In this document: piece after piece, positions 34,201 through 46,572 of the stretch
Numbering within the stretch: the first letter of the stretch is position 1
How the letters are laid out: each line of letters starts with the position of its first letter
Source of the DNA: Chamaelirium japonicum
Lineage: Eukaryota > Streptophyta > Magnoliopsida > Liliales > Melanthiaceae
Length of the DNA stretch: 64,000 bases
NCBI GenBank assembly: GCA_947650365.1
Contig: OX393550.1
Coordinates: 99,039,924-99,103,923 of the forward strand
Direction of reading: 5' to 3'
Made by a program: the position numbers and the translations under genes
Notes under the pieces: generated by a model
What the model was told of the DNA's origin: nothing
Seen by the model: the letters and a program-made list of their open reading frames with translations, nothing else
Databases searched by the model: none

Positions 34201-36754
34201 TCCAGATAGCTACAAAAGGAAGAGGAAGGACGATCAAAGACGCAAAGCTGTGGCCTCGTGTGATGCGACGATAACCTTTTCAGATGAGGACCTGCAACTC
34301 GGGGCGCGATTGCACAACCGGCCTCTTTACGTCTCGGGATACATCAATGAGAAGCCAGTGAACCGAATCTTGTTGGACTGTGGCTCTGCCGTCAACATCC
34401 TGCCCATCCAGACAATGCGGCAACTCGGCATCACCGACGACCAGCTCTCACCAAGTCAATTGGTCATTCAAGGCTTCAACCAGGGCGGACAGTCCACCAT
34501 CGGAATCATTCGTTTGAAGCTTTCCATCGGCCCGCTGGATACAACGGTCCTCTTCCACATCATCGATTGCCAGACGTCATATCGCCTCCTGTTGGGAAGA
34601 CCGTGGCTGCACGAGAACGGCATCGTGGTCTCCACCTGGCACCAGTGCCTCAAATACTACGAAGAAGGCGTGGAGAGATGCATAGTTGCGGACGACAAGC
34701 CATTCAACGAGGCCGAGGCACACCTGGCCGACGCTAAGTTCTACCAAGCAAAGGGCCTGGTCGCGGAAGTTCTGCCAGCTAAAGCTCCTCGAGCCCAAAA
34801 GATTGAAGAAGTAAAGCAGGACAAGACTCCTCTTCCCGTAAATTCGGCGCCACCCTCTGACGAGGCAAGACTCAAGGTCCAAGGAACGCCAAAACCTAGG
34901 CAAAGGATGCGCATCAGCTTCGAGCCAAGAGCAACGCAACATACCCCGTTGCCAATCCAAACGGTGCCTGTCCTGCGTCTCGCGCCTCAGTGGCTCCGTA
35001 AATCCGAGCGATCGCCTTCTACTCCGACGAGGAAGATGGCCCCGACGCTATCTCAGGCCAATGTCATCACTCTGCAAGGAATGACGATGCCACTACCTAG
35101 TCTGACGCAAGCTCCGAACCCGAGCAGACCCGTCGAATCAGCAGACCTCGAGCAACTCGGATTCAAACCAGAAGGGAGTTGGGGGCAAAATGCTGCCAAG
35201 TTGCTGTTTAGAGCTGGCTACAACGAGGAAAGCGCCATGGGCACACTCCCACCAGCAGCAACTCCGCATGGGATGACAAGAACTCAAGCTCGGCTGTTTC
35301 AAAACGGCGAGCAAATTCCCCCGAACCGCCGAGGCATCGGCTCCAGTCAAGCTCCGTTGGTTATCAGAACCGCAGCAAAGAAGACCTTCACCTCGAACTA
35401 CATCGAGGCAAGGATGGTAGATGAAGCGGCCGAAGAATCGACAATCTCCGATGCACGCTCTACCTACCTCAGCCGTCCAGACAGCAGGAGAAGACGACAA
35501 CGGGTTCGATGCCAAGCCTTGCTCCGGCAGCAAACCAGAGGTGGTAAAGACTGGTCGAACCGAAAACGCAAATCCGTATTCGAGAGGCTCGGGCCAGTCA
35601 AACAATCAAAGAAGAAGTCGGCGTTCGATCGTTTAGGGATGCCGATCGAGGACTCCGTTTCAACACCCACCCACCCACCCATGGCTGCCGTCAATCATAT
35701 CTCCATTACGGATCCCGACAACGGTGACACTTCTACGTCGGATGACGAGTTGCCCGACGCCCCGCCAGTCCTCGAAGAAGGGGGGCAGTCCACCGTTGAT
35801 GACTTGAAGGAAATCAACTTGGGCACGGAGACGGAGCCTCGGCCTACATTCGTCAGCACGCTCTTAACCCCGGAGGAAGAAGCTGCATACATCAAACTGC
35901 TTAAAGAATACAGAGACGTCTTCGCATGGTCCTACAAGGAGATGCCGGGCCTCGATCCAAAAATCGCAGTGCACCAGCTCAGCGTCAAACACGGAGCCAG
36001 CGCTATCAAGCAAGGACAAAGGCGCTACCGGCCAGAACTGGTACCCCAAATAGAAGGCGAAGTCAACAAATTGATCGAAGCCGGCTTCATTCGAGAGGTC
36101 AAGTACCCGACATGGATCTCTAGCGTCGTCCCCGTCAAAAAGAAGAACGGTCAAATCCGAGTGTGCGTGGACTTCAGAGACTTAAACAACGCATGTCCAA
36201 AGGACGACTTCCCCTTGCCAATCACGGAGCTAATGGTCGACGCGACGACTGGGCACGAGGTGCTCACTTTCATGGACGGATCATCGGGCTACAACCAGAT
36301 TCGGATGGCACCCAAGGACGAGGAGCTCACGGCATTCCGTACACCGAAAGGAATCTACTGCTATAAGGTAATACCATTCGGCTTGAAGAACGCGGGAGCC
36401 ACCTACCAGCGAGCTATGCAGAAAATCTTCGACGACATTCTTCATCAAAACGTGGAGTGTTATGTCGACGACCTCGTGGTAAAATCCAAGAAGAGGTCGG
36501 CACATCTACAAGATCTTGAGCTAATCTTCAAACGACTTCGAAGGTACCAACTCCGCATGAATCCGCTCAAGTGCGCGTTCGGAGTCTCCTCAGGCAAATT
36601 CCTCGGCTTCGTCGTCCGACATCGTGGCATTGAGATAGATCAATCCAAAATTGATGCTATCGTCAATATGCCCGCACCAAATACAGTGCGAGACCTCAGA
36701 GGCCTTCAAGGACACTTGGCGTATATCCGAAGATTCATCGCCAACTTGGCTTGA
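31265..36754 (+). pseudogene. Tat gag, protease and reverse transcriptase (two nonsense breaks)
   Basis: One frame from ATG 31265, interrupted by TAG at 32444-32446 (the sequence resumes RNLALNSRDRL, so a Trp codon is expected) and by TGA at 36752-36754 (resuming in the same frame; again Trp expected). Domains in order: Pro/Ala-rich N-terminus; gag core (about 32110-32620, FPVGFQPPKF, FDWYVNL); a Cys/His motif FCKYHR...HPIERC (about 32947-32990); an in-frame 68-codon duplication (about 33296-33690); protease with LLDCGSAVNIL (about 34372), where Cys replaces the usual Ser/Thr of D-S/T-G; RT (about 35950-36640) with FMDGSSGYNQI, PFGLKNAGATYQ and the active site YVDD at 36461-36472. The catalytic residues of RT are intact. 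Confidence 0.92.
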
Positions 36755-37363
36755 AAGTGCCACCCTTTTAGCCGCCTCATGAAGAAAGGAGCGCCGTTCA
36801 AATGGGATGAAGCGTGCCAAGAAGCACTCCAAAACATCAAAGCATATCTACTGAAGCCGCCAGTCTTATCAGCACCGGTTCAAGGGAGGCCGCTCATCCT
36901 CTACATCGCCGCCCAGGAGCAATCCTTGGGGGCACTCCTGGCCCAGAACAACGAACTTGGCGTGGAGACAGCTTGCTACTACTTAAGTCGCACTCTCGTC
37001 GGCGCAGAGCTGAATTACTCCCCAATCGAGAAGGTCTGCTTGGCACTCATCTTCGCCACGAAAAAGTTGCGACACTACATGCTCGCTCACACCATCAAAC
37101 TCGTCTCGAAGGCTGACCCACTCAAATACATCATGTCGAGACCAGTGCTTTCCGGGCGTCTAGCCAAGTGGGCCCTGCTACTACTTGAATTCGACATCAC
37201 CTTCGTGCCACAAAAAGCGGTTAAAGGGCAGGCCCTCGCGGACTTCCTCGCAGAATACCCTCTCCCGGCAGAATGGGAGTTATCAGAAGATCTCCCAGAT
37301 GAAGAAGTATTCTCTGTCGACATCGCCCCATCCTTGGAAAATGTTCTTCGACGGCGCAGCTAG
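36755..37363 (+). pseudogene. Tat RNase H (first)
   Basis: Continues the gag-pol frame after the TGA. It holds the standard gypsy RNase H: KGAPFKWDEACQEAL, LILYIAAQEQSLGALLAQ, YYLSRTL, NYSPIEKVCLALIFATKKL and the DPLKYIMSRP block. The usual Asp of LYLA-type starts reads YIAA, as in other Tat elements. The frame runs into a stop at 37361-37363 after a frameshift just before 37329; the true continuation is in another frame. Confidence 0.88.
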
Positions 37364-39089
37364 GCAGGACATAGCGGGAGCCGGAGTCATCTTCGTCACC
37401 CCGAACAACGAAATACTCCCCTTCTCATTCCTGCTCTCGGAATCATGTTCCAACAACGTGGCAGAATATCAAGCCCTACTCATCGGTCTCGAACTGGCCG
37501 ACGAAATGAACCTTCAAGGACTAGAGATCTTTGGCGACTCTCAACTCGTGATCCAGCAAGTCCTGGGGGCATACGAAGTCAATAAAGAAGACCTGGTACC
37601 GTTGCATGTGCGAGCTGTGAAGCTCCTCGAAAAACTCAAGGCTGTTTCCATCCAACACGTTTCCAGAAACCTCAACCAGCAGGCCGACGCGCTCGCAAAT
37701 CTGGCGGCTACACTCCCGTTCCCAGATGAGCGTCCACTCGTCGTCCCCGTCTGCAGGAGGTTCGTGATCACCGAAGAAGAGGGTCCGCCCGAGGTACCAG
37801 TTCAAACCAACACGGTGCATGTCCTCGAGATTAAAGAACAAGACTGGAGGCAACCGTTTGTGGAGTACCTTGTTCATGGTAAACTCCCCGAAGATCCGAA
37901 GCGCAAAAGTGACATCCGTCGAAGATCTCTGAGGTTCTATCACTTCAACGGCGAGCTGTACCGACGGAGCTATGACGGCACACTCCTGAGGTGCCTCGCG
38001 AAAAGGGAAGCAGAAGCCGCGCTCGAAGAAGTACACGCCGGAATCTGTGGATCGCACCAGTCCGGTCCGAAGCTTCTCTTCCGCATCAGAAGGATGGGAT
38101 ACTACTGGCCTACCATGATCAAAGACAGCTTGGAGTACGCGAGAAGATGTCAAGCTTGCCAGATGCACGGGGACTACATTCGTCAACCTCCGGAGCCTTT
38201 ACACCCAACAATCGCGTCTTGGCCCTTCGACGGATGGGGTCTTGACATCGTCGGTCCTCTGCCCAAGTCATCCAAGCAACATCTCTACATCTTGGCGGCA
38301 ACGGACTACTTCTCCAAGTGGGCTGAAGCGATACCGTTGAGGGAAGTTACAAAGTACTCCGTCATCAACTTTATCCAGAATGACATCATCTTTCGCTATG
38401 GAGTCCCCCGCTACATCGTAACAGATAACGGGAAGCAGTTCAAGAATGCTGCCGTCAGTCAGTTCTGCGCATTGTACAACATTAAGCAGAATTGTTCGAC
38501 AATGTACAACGCTCCAGCCAACGGTCTAGCAGAAGCCTTCAACAAAACTCTGTGCAAGCTGCTGGAGAAAACCGTCTCGAAGACAAAGAAAGATTGGCAC
38601 GAATGTATGGGTGAAGCGCTATGGGCTTACCGAACATCCTTCCGCACGCCGACACAAGCAACGCCGTATTCCCTCGTCTATGGCGTGGAAGCCGTTCTTC
38701 CGCTCGAACTCCAAATCCCGTCGCTCAGGATAGCAGTCCAGGAAGGCCTCACCAGCGATGACAACGCCCGGCTCTGCCTAGCAGAATTGGAAGCACTGGA
38801 TGAAAGACGCCTCGAAGCTCAACAGCGTCTGGAGTGTTATCAGGCCAGGCTCTCTCGCGCCTTCAACAAGAAGATTCGTCCTCGATCATTCCAGATAGGG
38901 GAACTGGTGCTGGCGGTCAAACGCCCTATCATTCTCTCGCATCGAGGAGGAAAGAAATTTGACGCCAAATGGGATGGCCCACATTCCGTCAAGGAAGTCT
39001 ACTCCAACGGCGCCTACCTCCTCACCACGCCAGAAGGGCTGATACTCGGCCCCATCAACGGCAAGTACCTCAAAAGGTACTATGCCTAA
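37329..39089 (+). pseudogene. Tat second RNase H and integrase
   Basis: In the shifted frame, HPWKMFFDGAARQ begins an archaeal-like RNase H (Asp in FFDGA, NNVAEYQALLIGL, FGDSQLVIQQV, NQQADALANLAA), the duplicate RNase H typical of Tat. The integrase follows: an HHCC zinc finger (HAGICGSHQ ... CQACQMH, about 38030-38170) and a DDE core with Asp in GLDIVGPL, Asp in IVTDNGKQF and Glu in ANGLAEAFNK, then a C-terminal domain with FDAKWDGPHSV ending at 39089. The integrase itself has no break. The frameshift before 37329 is the only lesion linking it to the upstream frame. Confidence 0.9.
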
Positions 39090-39324
39090 AGCAAGGCCAC
39101 ACCCCTTGTACAAAAAAAAAAAAAAAAAAAAATGAACTACGTGCGACTTGATCCCCCTTAGGGGGGTACGTAGGCAGCCTGAGAAGTTACTTCAGGTTCA
39201 GTCCGACCAAAAGAAAAAGACAACAAAGTTCCATGGAAAGGGTGTGGCAAAATGAGGCGATATTATTAATGAGGCGACATTTCATAAGTCCTGAAAAAGA
39301 AAGCCACAATGGAACAAGGAATAA
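39090..39324 (+). other. Non-coding spacer after the Tat integrase
   Basis: Contains an A-run (about 39111-39132) and a CCCCCTTAGGGGGG palindrome near 39154, then the 3' flank of the antisense gene. No reading frame. Confidence 0.6.
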
Positions 39325-42300
39325 CTAAAAGAAGGTGTCCAGAGCTTGAAGACGGCGCAGCAGCTCCTCCCTAGTCGCCTCCACTCTCTGAAGCTCCACG
39401 GGACGAGCAGCTAGAAGCTCGCGACGGGTTGCCAGGTCCGACTGCTGCCTCAAGTGACTCGCTTTCAAAGCGCCCTCCGTGGCCTCGGCCCGCTCCAAAC
39501 GAGACTCCGCCTTTCTAAGTGAGGCGCGCGCAGACTCCAACTTCCTCTGAGCCTTCGACAGGCTGGACGTAGCTTCTGCAAGTTGATGCTCGGACTGACT
39601 TAGACTCACCTCAACAGCCTCCAGCTCAGAAGGGGAGCTCCCCTCCAGCAAAGCCCGCCGGGATCGATAAGCCTCGCTATCAGTCACAAGCAGGTTCATC
39701 TGAGCGACGAAAAGAGAGCTGTCAACTTTGAACTCTGTCAGGCTCACGCAAAACTCCGCACCATCCGTCGACCACCAGTCCTGGAGGGCGCCAAAGCCGG
39801 CAGGTTGGAAAGGCTCCAACGTCGACTTGATATACTGCCGGCAGCTCGCGAGAAGGAACTCTGAGACTCTGCTCCTCGGCCTCAAATCCGGGCGAGGTGC
39901 CTCGGAGTAGGTAGGCAAGACCTTCCCTCCCACTGCGGCCGCAACAGGAGCCGCCTGCGCCAACGAGGGTGGCGGAACCGGGGAAACCGCCGCTACCGCT
40001 GCAACAACCGTCTCCACCAAAGGACACGAGGGCACAGTCATCGGGGAACGCCGCTTGTCGACGCTCGAGACTTCAGCCTCCTCGCCAAAAGACAGGGCGT
40101 CGACATCGATGTCGTCCAGGTTAATGTCGCCCCTAGGAAAGTTCTCCCCGCAAAGTCCGAGGAGATCCAAATCATCCGGAGGGATATCCAGCCCACAGGG
40201 TTCGGGCACTTCCTGCGCAGCACCGGTGGATGAATGCCCAAGAGGCACCTTTGAAGAGCTCACTCCGCGCTCTACCACTATAACGGAATCTGGTCAAAAG
40301 AAAGAAACGGCGCTCAGCATGATAAAACTTCCTGAACATAGAGGGCAAATAAAATGAAGAGAGCTCCATACCTGTGTGGTCAGACGAAGCGGTCCTAGAC
40401 GGAGGAATCACCTCATCTTTCAGAAGTCCAGGCTCCTCGGCGTCCTCCGTCAGACAAGGAACTCTCGGGACCATCCCGCGAGGAATGCACACTTTTCTTC
40501 TCTTGGGAGGGGCACCCTCAACTTCGGCCTTCGGGAAACAAAATGCTCCAGGGGCACTAGTAAGCTCGACATCCAGCACCGGAACGGAAGAAGGGACACG
40601 ACGAGCACTGGAAAGGCGACTGCAGCTCCTCTGCGCTCTTTGAAGCCCCAGTCGGAGGCGACGGTCCTCCACTCCCGCAGAGTGATTGAAGCAGAAATTC
40701 CTGAACCCGCTACTCACCAAGACGTCGACTGGAAAACTCGCAAGTAAAGGAGAAACTTGCCCTTCAACCCACTGGCGGTATTCCGGAGTCGCGGCATCCC
40801 GAAATCCGGATTTGGCCCCAGGAAAGAAACTACTGCCAGTAAAGCGAGCGTAGAGAGAAGCCCACAGACGGTAACCCTCCTGTGGACTGAAACGCCCCTG
40901 CAACTGCTGAGGCGTGCCAGGGACTTCCTGTCGAAACCCCTGCTGACGGGCAAAGCGATGGGGGGAGTACTGCTCCACCTCCACCACATCTCCTTTGCGC
41001 CAGACCAAGTAGCCAGGACGGCAGCTGACCATATTCCAGTAAAGGCTGTCCGGGAGCCCGTCGTTGTCATACACAGTCGACCTCTCCAAAGGCAGCACCG
41101 AATGCTCCGACAGAAATTCAAAATCGACGCTCCCCATCCTCCTCAGAAGGGTACGAGCACACTCTTTCGGACGCTCCCAACTGATAAAGGCGTTCAAGAT
41201 CCCTCCTACCCCGGGTAGGAAAGGTAGCTCGGCTGGATGCCCGCGCCTGGCAAAGATCCCCTTCGGGAAATGCAGAGCTATCCAGCCGTACAAATAATGC
41301 AAGGGTCCGAAAGCAGCCGACCGGCCAAGCTCCTCCTTGGCCTTATCTGAGCCAGACAAGTCCCAGTAAGTCCCGCTGAGAGCCCGATACAAGGCGCATA
41401 GTATGGCTGGGGCTAGATTGAAGAGCTCGCCCCTCTCCATCCTGGAAGCAGCAAGGAAGGTCCCCGGACGAATGGCCTCCCCAGAACACGGAAGCACGAA
41501 CCGGCAAAGAAAGATGACCAGCCCGGCGGCTCGGTAAACCGATCGCCACTCCTCGCTGTCCCGTTTCAGGCCAAGGAGTTCCCAGGGGCACTGCTTCCCC
41601 TCCATTGAGTGCTTCTCTCGAGCCAAGGAATCGATAGGCCTCACAAAGGAGCGAAGCGGAGGTCTCTGCATCTGAGCAATCTTCCACATCGGGTGAGCTG
41701 AGGGCGCTGGAGCTCTATACTCGCCTCTGAACCAAAAATCGACCCAAGAAGAAGGACGCACTCGATCAGATTGATCCCTCGCCGCAATGATAGCATGTGC
41801 CTTGAACAGAAGGAGGCAAGAACTCGGAGCGTAGCTGCTGTCCAGCAGATCCTTCAAGGCAGGCACCTCCTCTTGGTAGTAGTTCCGTACCTCGGGGCAC
41901 CCCGAAACGATATGGACGTCACGAAGCGAGATGCCTATCTCCCCCGCCCCAGTAAGGAAGGTGTTAGTCTCCGGACACCAAAGCTCACAAAGCGCGCGGT
42001 ACATCCCCTCAGGACGACTGTACTCCCGACGAGCCGGCGCTAGAAATTTGGCCAATAAGTTCATCTCAGGTTCCGCGCCAAAGACCTCGTAGAGCTCGTC
42101 CATCCACTCGCGAAAGCCGCAAAGGTACTGGACGTCGCCCCGAGGCCAAGAATCGGGGCCCCATCGGGTCAGCCTAGCACATATCTTCGAGGCAACAACT
42201 GGCGTAGGCACGAACTCTTCACCGCAATGATGGAACGGAAGACTCAAACTCGGCCGCAGAAGCTTCATGGAGATCCCTTCGTCAGTATGGATCTTCTCGC

Positions 42301-42553
42301 TTAATTTCAGCATCCCGCAAGTCGCATCCGCGACTCCATCTTCCGTGATGCGCTCGTGCACAAAGACACGGAGCAACGACAGAAGGTCTTCCCGCCGTGA
42401 GCTGCGGTGGCGGCGCACACGAGTGTAAGGAAAACAAAGGCATTTCCTCCCGTCGAAGAAGTCCTCGTCTATCCAGCCCGAGGAAGCCAAACTCTCGAAG
42501 ACGCGAGCCCTGGAAGACCATGAAGGGAGGCAAGTCAAGACAAGTGCGTGCAA
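39325..42553 (-). CDS. Antisense gene of the Tat element: plant mobile domain protein with coiled coil
   Basis: Two long open segments on the minus strand. Exon A (to 40372) matches the plant mobile domain (PF10536 type): ALCELWCPETNTFL, EIGISLRDVHIVSGCP, SSWVDFWFRGE, FLCRFVLPCSGEAIRPGTF and AILCALYRALSG. Exon B (40289-39325) is acidic, then Pro/Ala-rich, then a long heptad-like coiled coil (about 39640-39330). A donor CAG|GTATGG at 40372/40371 and an acceptor TTTTGACCAG|AT at 40290/40289 bound an 82-bp intron; 727 codons plus one base and two bases plus 320 codons keep phase, giving about 1048 residues with no stop. The start is uncertain: the open frame begins at 42553 without ATG, and a T-rich tract with TTCCAG|GG at 42510/42509 may be the acceptor of an upstream intron. 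PMD frames in antisense are known in Tat elements; the molecular function is unknown. Intactness, beside a broken gag-pol, is notable. Confidence 0.8.
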
Positions 42554-43765
42554 AAAAAAAAAAAAAGGGGACCTGCACCCCTGTCAGGCGGACCACCCGA
42601 CTCATCGGCCCGCCACCACTGGCGCCCAAGCCTTCGCGATGCGCCCCCACGGGCCCACACGGCGCCCGCGCCGACCCAGCACGCCGACACAACCGCGCTG
42701 GCCCGACTGCGTCGACACCACCCATGGCGCCAGCGTCACCCAGCCAGGGCCACAGCCACTTGCGCACCCGTACGCTACAGACTGGCTCCGCTACCACTGG
42801 CGCCTTCGAAGTCCAGAAGAAAGAAGGGAGAAAGAAAAGAAGGAAAGTAAAAACTTCAAAAAAAAAAAAAAAAAACCGGAAAAAGGGGGGGGGGACCCAC
42901 CGCCCCCTTCCAATTAGAAGCCAACAGCAAGAAAGGAAGGGGGGGGGCCCGCACCCCTTCTTCTCCTTCTTCTTCGCCTGCAGCTCGAGGCCGCCCCGAA
43001 CCCGACCCGGCCGCCGCTCTTCTCGGCCCCGCGCCGACCCGGCCGCCGCCCTTCTCGGCCCCGCGCCGACCCGGCCGCCGCCCTTCTCGGCCCCACGCCG
43101 ACCCGGCCGCCGCCCTTCTCGGCCCCGAACCCGACACGGCCGGCCCCGCGCGCTGCAGCCCCGCGCGCCGCCCCGCACGCTGCAGCCCCGCGCCGCCGCG
43201 CCGCCGGCCCCGCCGCGCCCCGCGCCGGCGCCGCTGCCGCTGCTGCCCATACAGCCCGGAAACGAAGAAGAAGAAGAAAGAAAAAAAAAAAAAAGAAAAA
43301 AGAGAAAAGAAAAAAAAAAAAGAAAAGGAAAAAGAAAAAAAAAAAAAAAAAAAGGAAAAAGAAGAAGAAGAAGAAGAAGAAGAAGGAGGAAGAGAGAGGC
43401 GGCGAAGGCAACCCGCACCTCAGCCGCGCTCCTCCATCCTCCCCACCGCGAGCCTCGTCGCATCGTCGCTTCGAACTCGCCTTCGCAACGACCGCGAAAT
43501 CACGCACCATCGCCGCCGACGAAAGAGGCGACACCGGGAAGACGGAGCAAGTCGCGTGCAACCCCGGGCAGCTCTCTTCCGACGACGGTCTTCAGAAGCC
43601 GGCAGAACCTTCGCAAAGGAGCACAATGACGGATGAAGGGGGAAGGGGTCCTTAAATAGACCTCCCACCCCGCCCACAAAAGGAATCAAGGACAAGCGCT
43701 CTACGATTCCTACGTGTCCAAACCCGACACGCTCCCACCGACGCACTCGTCCTTGAGGGGGCATT
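42554..43765. other. Low-complexity region between antisense gene and 3' LTR
   Basis: A-runs (42552-42565, 42858-42874), C/G-rich repeats and a purine-only tract (about 43261-43400), followed by a possible 5' exon and promoter of the antisense gene (minus-strand Met near 43508, MVRDFAVVAKASSKRR). It ends with the polypurine tract TTGAGGGGGCATT before the 3' LTR at 43766. Long frames on both strands are compositional. Confidence 0.6.
43004..43131. repeat. 32-bp GC-rich tandem repeat, 4 copies
   Basis: Units start at 43004, 43036, 43068 and 43100, each GACCCGGCCGCCGCCCTTCT plus CGGCCCCGCGCC with few changes. They lie upstream of the antisense gene. Confidence 0.85.
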
Positions 43766-46020
43766 TGTAGACACACGAATTTCGTCGGACCCGAACCCGA
43801 CTTACGCTGTGCCGACGCGGATGCAAACCCGACACGCGGACCCAACTCGCTCGCGCCGACACGGATGCAAACCCGACACGCGGACCCGACTCGCGCGCGC
43901 CGACACGTACTCGGACCCCGCCCCAAGAGGGGCCGGCCCCTACTAGGGTCCGAACCCTATAGGGCCGGCCCTAGTGGGGACCGAACCCCAAGGAGGGGCC
44001 GGCCGGCCCTGCAAGGAAAGGGGAGAAAAAGAAAGAAAAGAAAAAGGAAAGAAAAGAAAGGAAAGAAAAGAAAAAGGAAAGAAAAGAAAAGAAAGAAAAG
44101 GAAAAAATACCGCCATGCGCGGGGGGAGGTAGCGTATGACGTCTGCACACACGCGGATCTGCGCCGATCCCTCGATCCGACGCACAAGACGAAGCGCCCG
44201 ATCACCATCGATTTCGTGTGCGAAATCCAGCCATAATTGCACCCGCCAGAAAAGGAAAACAAATAAACGTTATTCCCCTCATCAATGGATGAATAAATCC
44301 AGGGCAATTATGAGAGAGATACAAAAGGGATTCAAAATTAAAAGTTCCCATATCTCTCTCCCCACCCCTTTGCCTATAAATAGAGGGGGTGGGGGAATAA
44401 AAAAATGGTCGAAGATTGAAGACAAAGCGCGGGAGCTCTGCAAACGAGGAGACGCTTCTTCACCGACCCAAGGCTTCACGAGGCACAGTCAAGCCTGTCC
44501 CGAGGGATCGGCTTACTGAAAGTCCTCATCAACGTGAAGACCCTTGCACACGAAGATCATCCCTTCGACTCCGTGCACGAAGAAGAAAGCTCGGAGAAGA
44601 AGAACCCTTCGACTCCGAAGACGCCAGAAGCAAAGGCCGGAGAAGAAGAGGAGCGGCACTACCCCGTCGTCTCCAACAAGCTTTGACTCCGATCAAGCCC
44701 AAAAGCTCGGAGAAGAAGAGGAGCGGCACTACCCCGTCGTCTCCAACAAGCTTCGACTCCGATCAAGCCCAAAAGCCCGGAGAAGAAGAGGAGCGGCACT
44801 ACCCCGTCGTCTCCAACAAGCTTCGACTCCGATCAAGCCCAAAAGCCCGGAGAAGAAGAGGAGCGGCACTACCCCGTCGTCTCCAACAAGCCTTCGACTC
44901 CGATCAAGCCCAAAAGCCCGGAGAAGAAGAGGAGCGGCACTACCCCGTCGTCTCCAACAAGCCTTCGACTCCGATCAAGCCCAAAAGCCCGGAGAAGAAG
45001 AGGAGCGGCACCACCCCGTCGGCTCCAACAAATCCTCGATCCCGATCAAGCCCCAAAGCCCGGAGGAGAGAAGCGAAGCGTCATCACCCCGTCGTCTTCG
45101 ACTAACGCCTGCGCCATCCACAAAGAAGAAAGCCTGGAGCAGATCATCTGAAGCGTCGCCACCCCCATCGTCTTCATCAACAAAAGCCGACGCTACAACC
45201 ATCGCACGGAGATCGGTGCTACCCCCACCATCTTCGAAAGCATTCTTCGACCCCGATCACGCCAAAGAAGCCCGGAGAAGAAGAGAAGTCCAGTCGACAC
45301 GTAAACCGTCGAAGCACCGGAGAAGTAGCCCACGTCGTTCGAAGAAGAAGATCGAGTTGACGCCAAAGCTAAAGCCAACGCAAGAAGCCAAAGCAAAGCC
45401 CCAGTAAAGCCCGCGCCAAAGCAACGCAAGTGCCAAAGCCAAGCGACTACGCCGGCCACGAGCAAAAGCACCGCACGTTCTAGCCGATACGACGCGAAGT
45501 CCGGAAGAACGAAAGCATCGCAAGTCTCTCCCAGCTACGTCCAAGTGCAAGCCCCGAAGCAAAGCAAAAGCCAGAGCCACGCCGGAGCCAAGCCAAAGCC
45601 AAAAAGCCAAAGCCAAAGCCAACGCCAAGAGCTCGATCGACGCCGCGAACCGACGATCAAGGACACTGAGGTCAAGCGAGGAACGAGGAAGACACAAAGA
45701 CCGAGGAACGAAGCCGAAAACCCCCTAGCCGAGAAAGCGCGAAGCACGGAAGGGATAAAGCAACGGTGGATATTCCTTAGCCTCTCTAAAACCCCCTCCC
45801 TGTAAAACCCCTGTCCTGGGCAACTCCTTCAGAGCTCTCGCACGAATACCACGTGGAGACGCGGATCAAAGGGATCCCCCAGAAGATATTTCTCACAATC
45901 CCCTGATCAAAACTCGCCGCAGCCCGGACTCGCTACACCCGAGCCACCCGGGTCCCGGCCACATTTGTAATCTCGTGTGATTCGCAATAAAGACGACCCG
46001 CGCTTTTTTCCGCGTCCACA
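43766..46020 (+). repeat. Tat 3' LTR (2255 bp)
   Basis: Same ends and internal order as the 5' LTR, 14 bp shorter in the AAGCCAAA repeat. TATAAATA at 44375-44382 and AATAAA at 45986-45991. It follows the polypurine tract and ends at the right TACAT target copy. Confidence 0.93.
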
Positions 46021-46572
46021 TACATGTCACTCAAGCGTCAGCCGGGTAACCCAACGTACCATGGTATTGGACTATGGAAGGTCCGCACACGTTGGCACAT
46101 CAAAGCACCACATAACTGGTTGGCCCAGTGAACATGGTCCCTCAGGGTTAAGGACATATTATCTATAGCAGTAAGATGGTTTATGCACCAGTATCTGAAT
46201 CACTGAACTGTGCACTGTCTTGGTTCATGTTCAACATGATCATCGTGCTTGGTCAGGTGAATGGGAATCCCACGTTCCCGTGGTGGAGACTTCACCACAT
46301 CCTCTACCTGCCAACAGCTTGTTCTCGGTGATCGAAGCGACCAGCATCACCTAAGCTGTGAACTAGTTCTAGGTCTACACAGAACTGGTCCACTGGATCT
46401 CCCAAGCATGGATCCTTCATGCGCCTCAGTGGCCTACTGTGTTCCCTAGGGTCCTTTTATTATATGAGTATCATCATATACCAGAGTAGTATTCTAATTA
46501 AAGCAATAACCAAAGTCATCTTTATTAATGTTAATACAGAAATTCCACGCTAAGGACACATGAGCTACAACA
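46021..46572 (-). repeat. copia-2 3' LTR, second piece
   Basis: Resumes the LTR after the Tat element; the TACAT at 46021-46025 is the duplicated target. It ends GCTACAACA at 46572, with the minus-strand polypurine tract CCAAGTGAGAGAT next to it. With 27510-28923 the LTR is about 1.96 kb. Confidence 0.85.

Larger units (their letters stand above)
28924..46020 (+). mobile_element. Tat-lineage Ty3/gypsy retrotransposon, 17,097 bp
   Basis: Complete element with 5' LTR 28924-31192, 3' LTR 43766-46020 and target duplication TACAT (28919-28923 and 46021-46025). Gag-pol is on the plus strand with gypsy order (PR, RT, RNase H, second RNase H, integrase), and a long antisense gene lies between integrase and the 3' LTR. 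The second (archaeal-like) RNase H and the extra antisense frame are known marks of the Tat lineage. The LTRs are almost identical, so insertion is recent relative to the two copia elements. Gag-pol is broken by two nonsense codons and a frameshift, so this copy is not autonomous as read. Confidence 0.92.

Noticed and set aside
42282-43629. Long frames of 393 and 410 codons on opposite strands between antisense gene and 3' LTR
   Set aside because: Mainly poly-Lys/Phe and Pro/Arg runs from A-tracts and GC repeats, overlapping on both strands. Only the short Met-initiated stretch near 43508 might be a real upstream exon.
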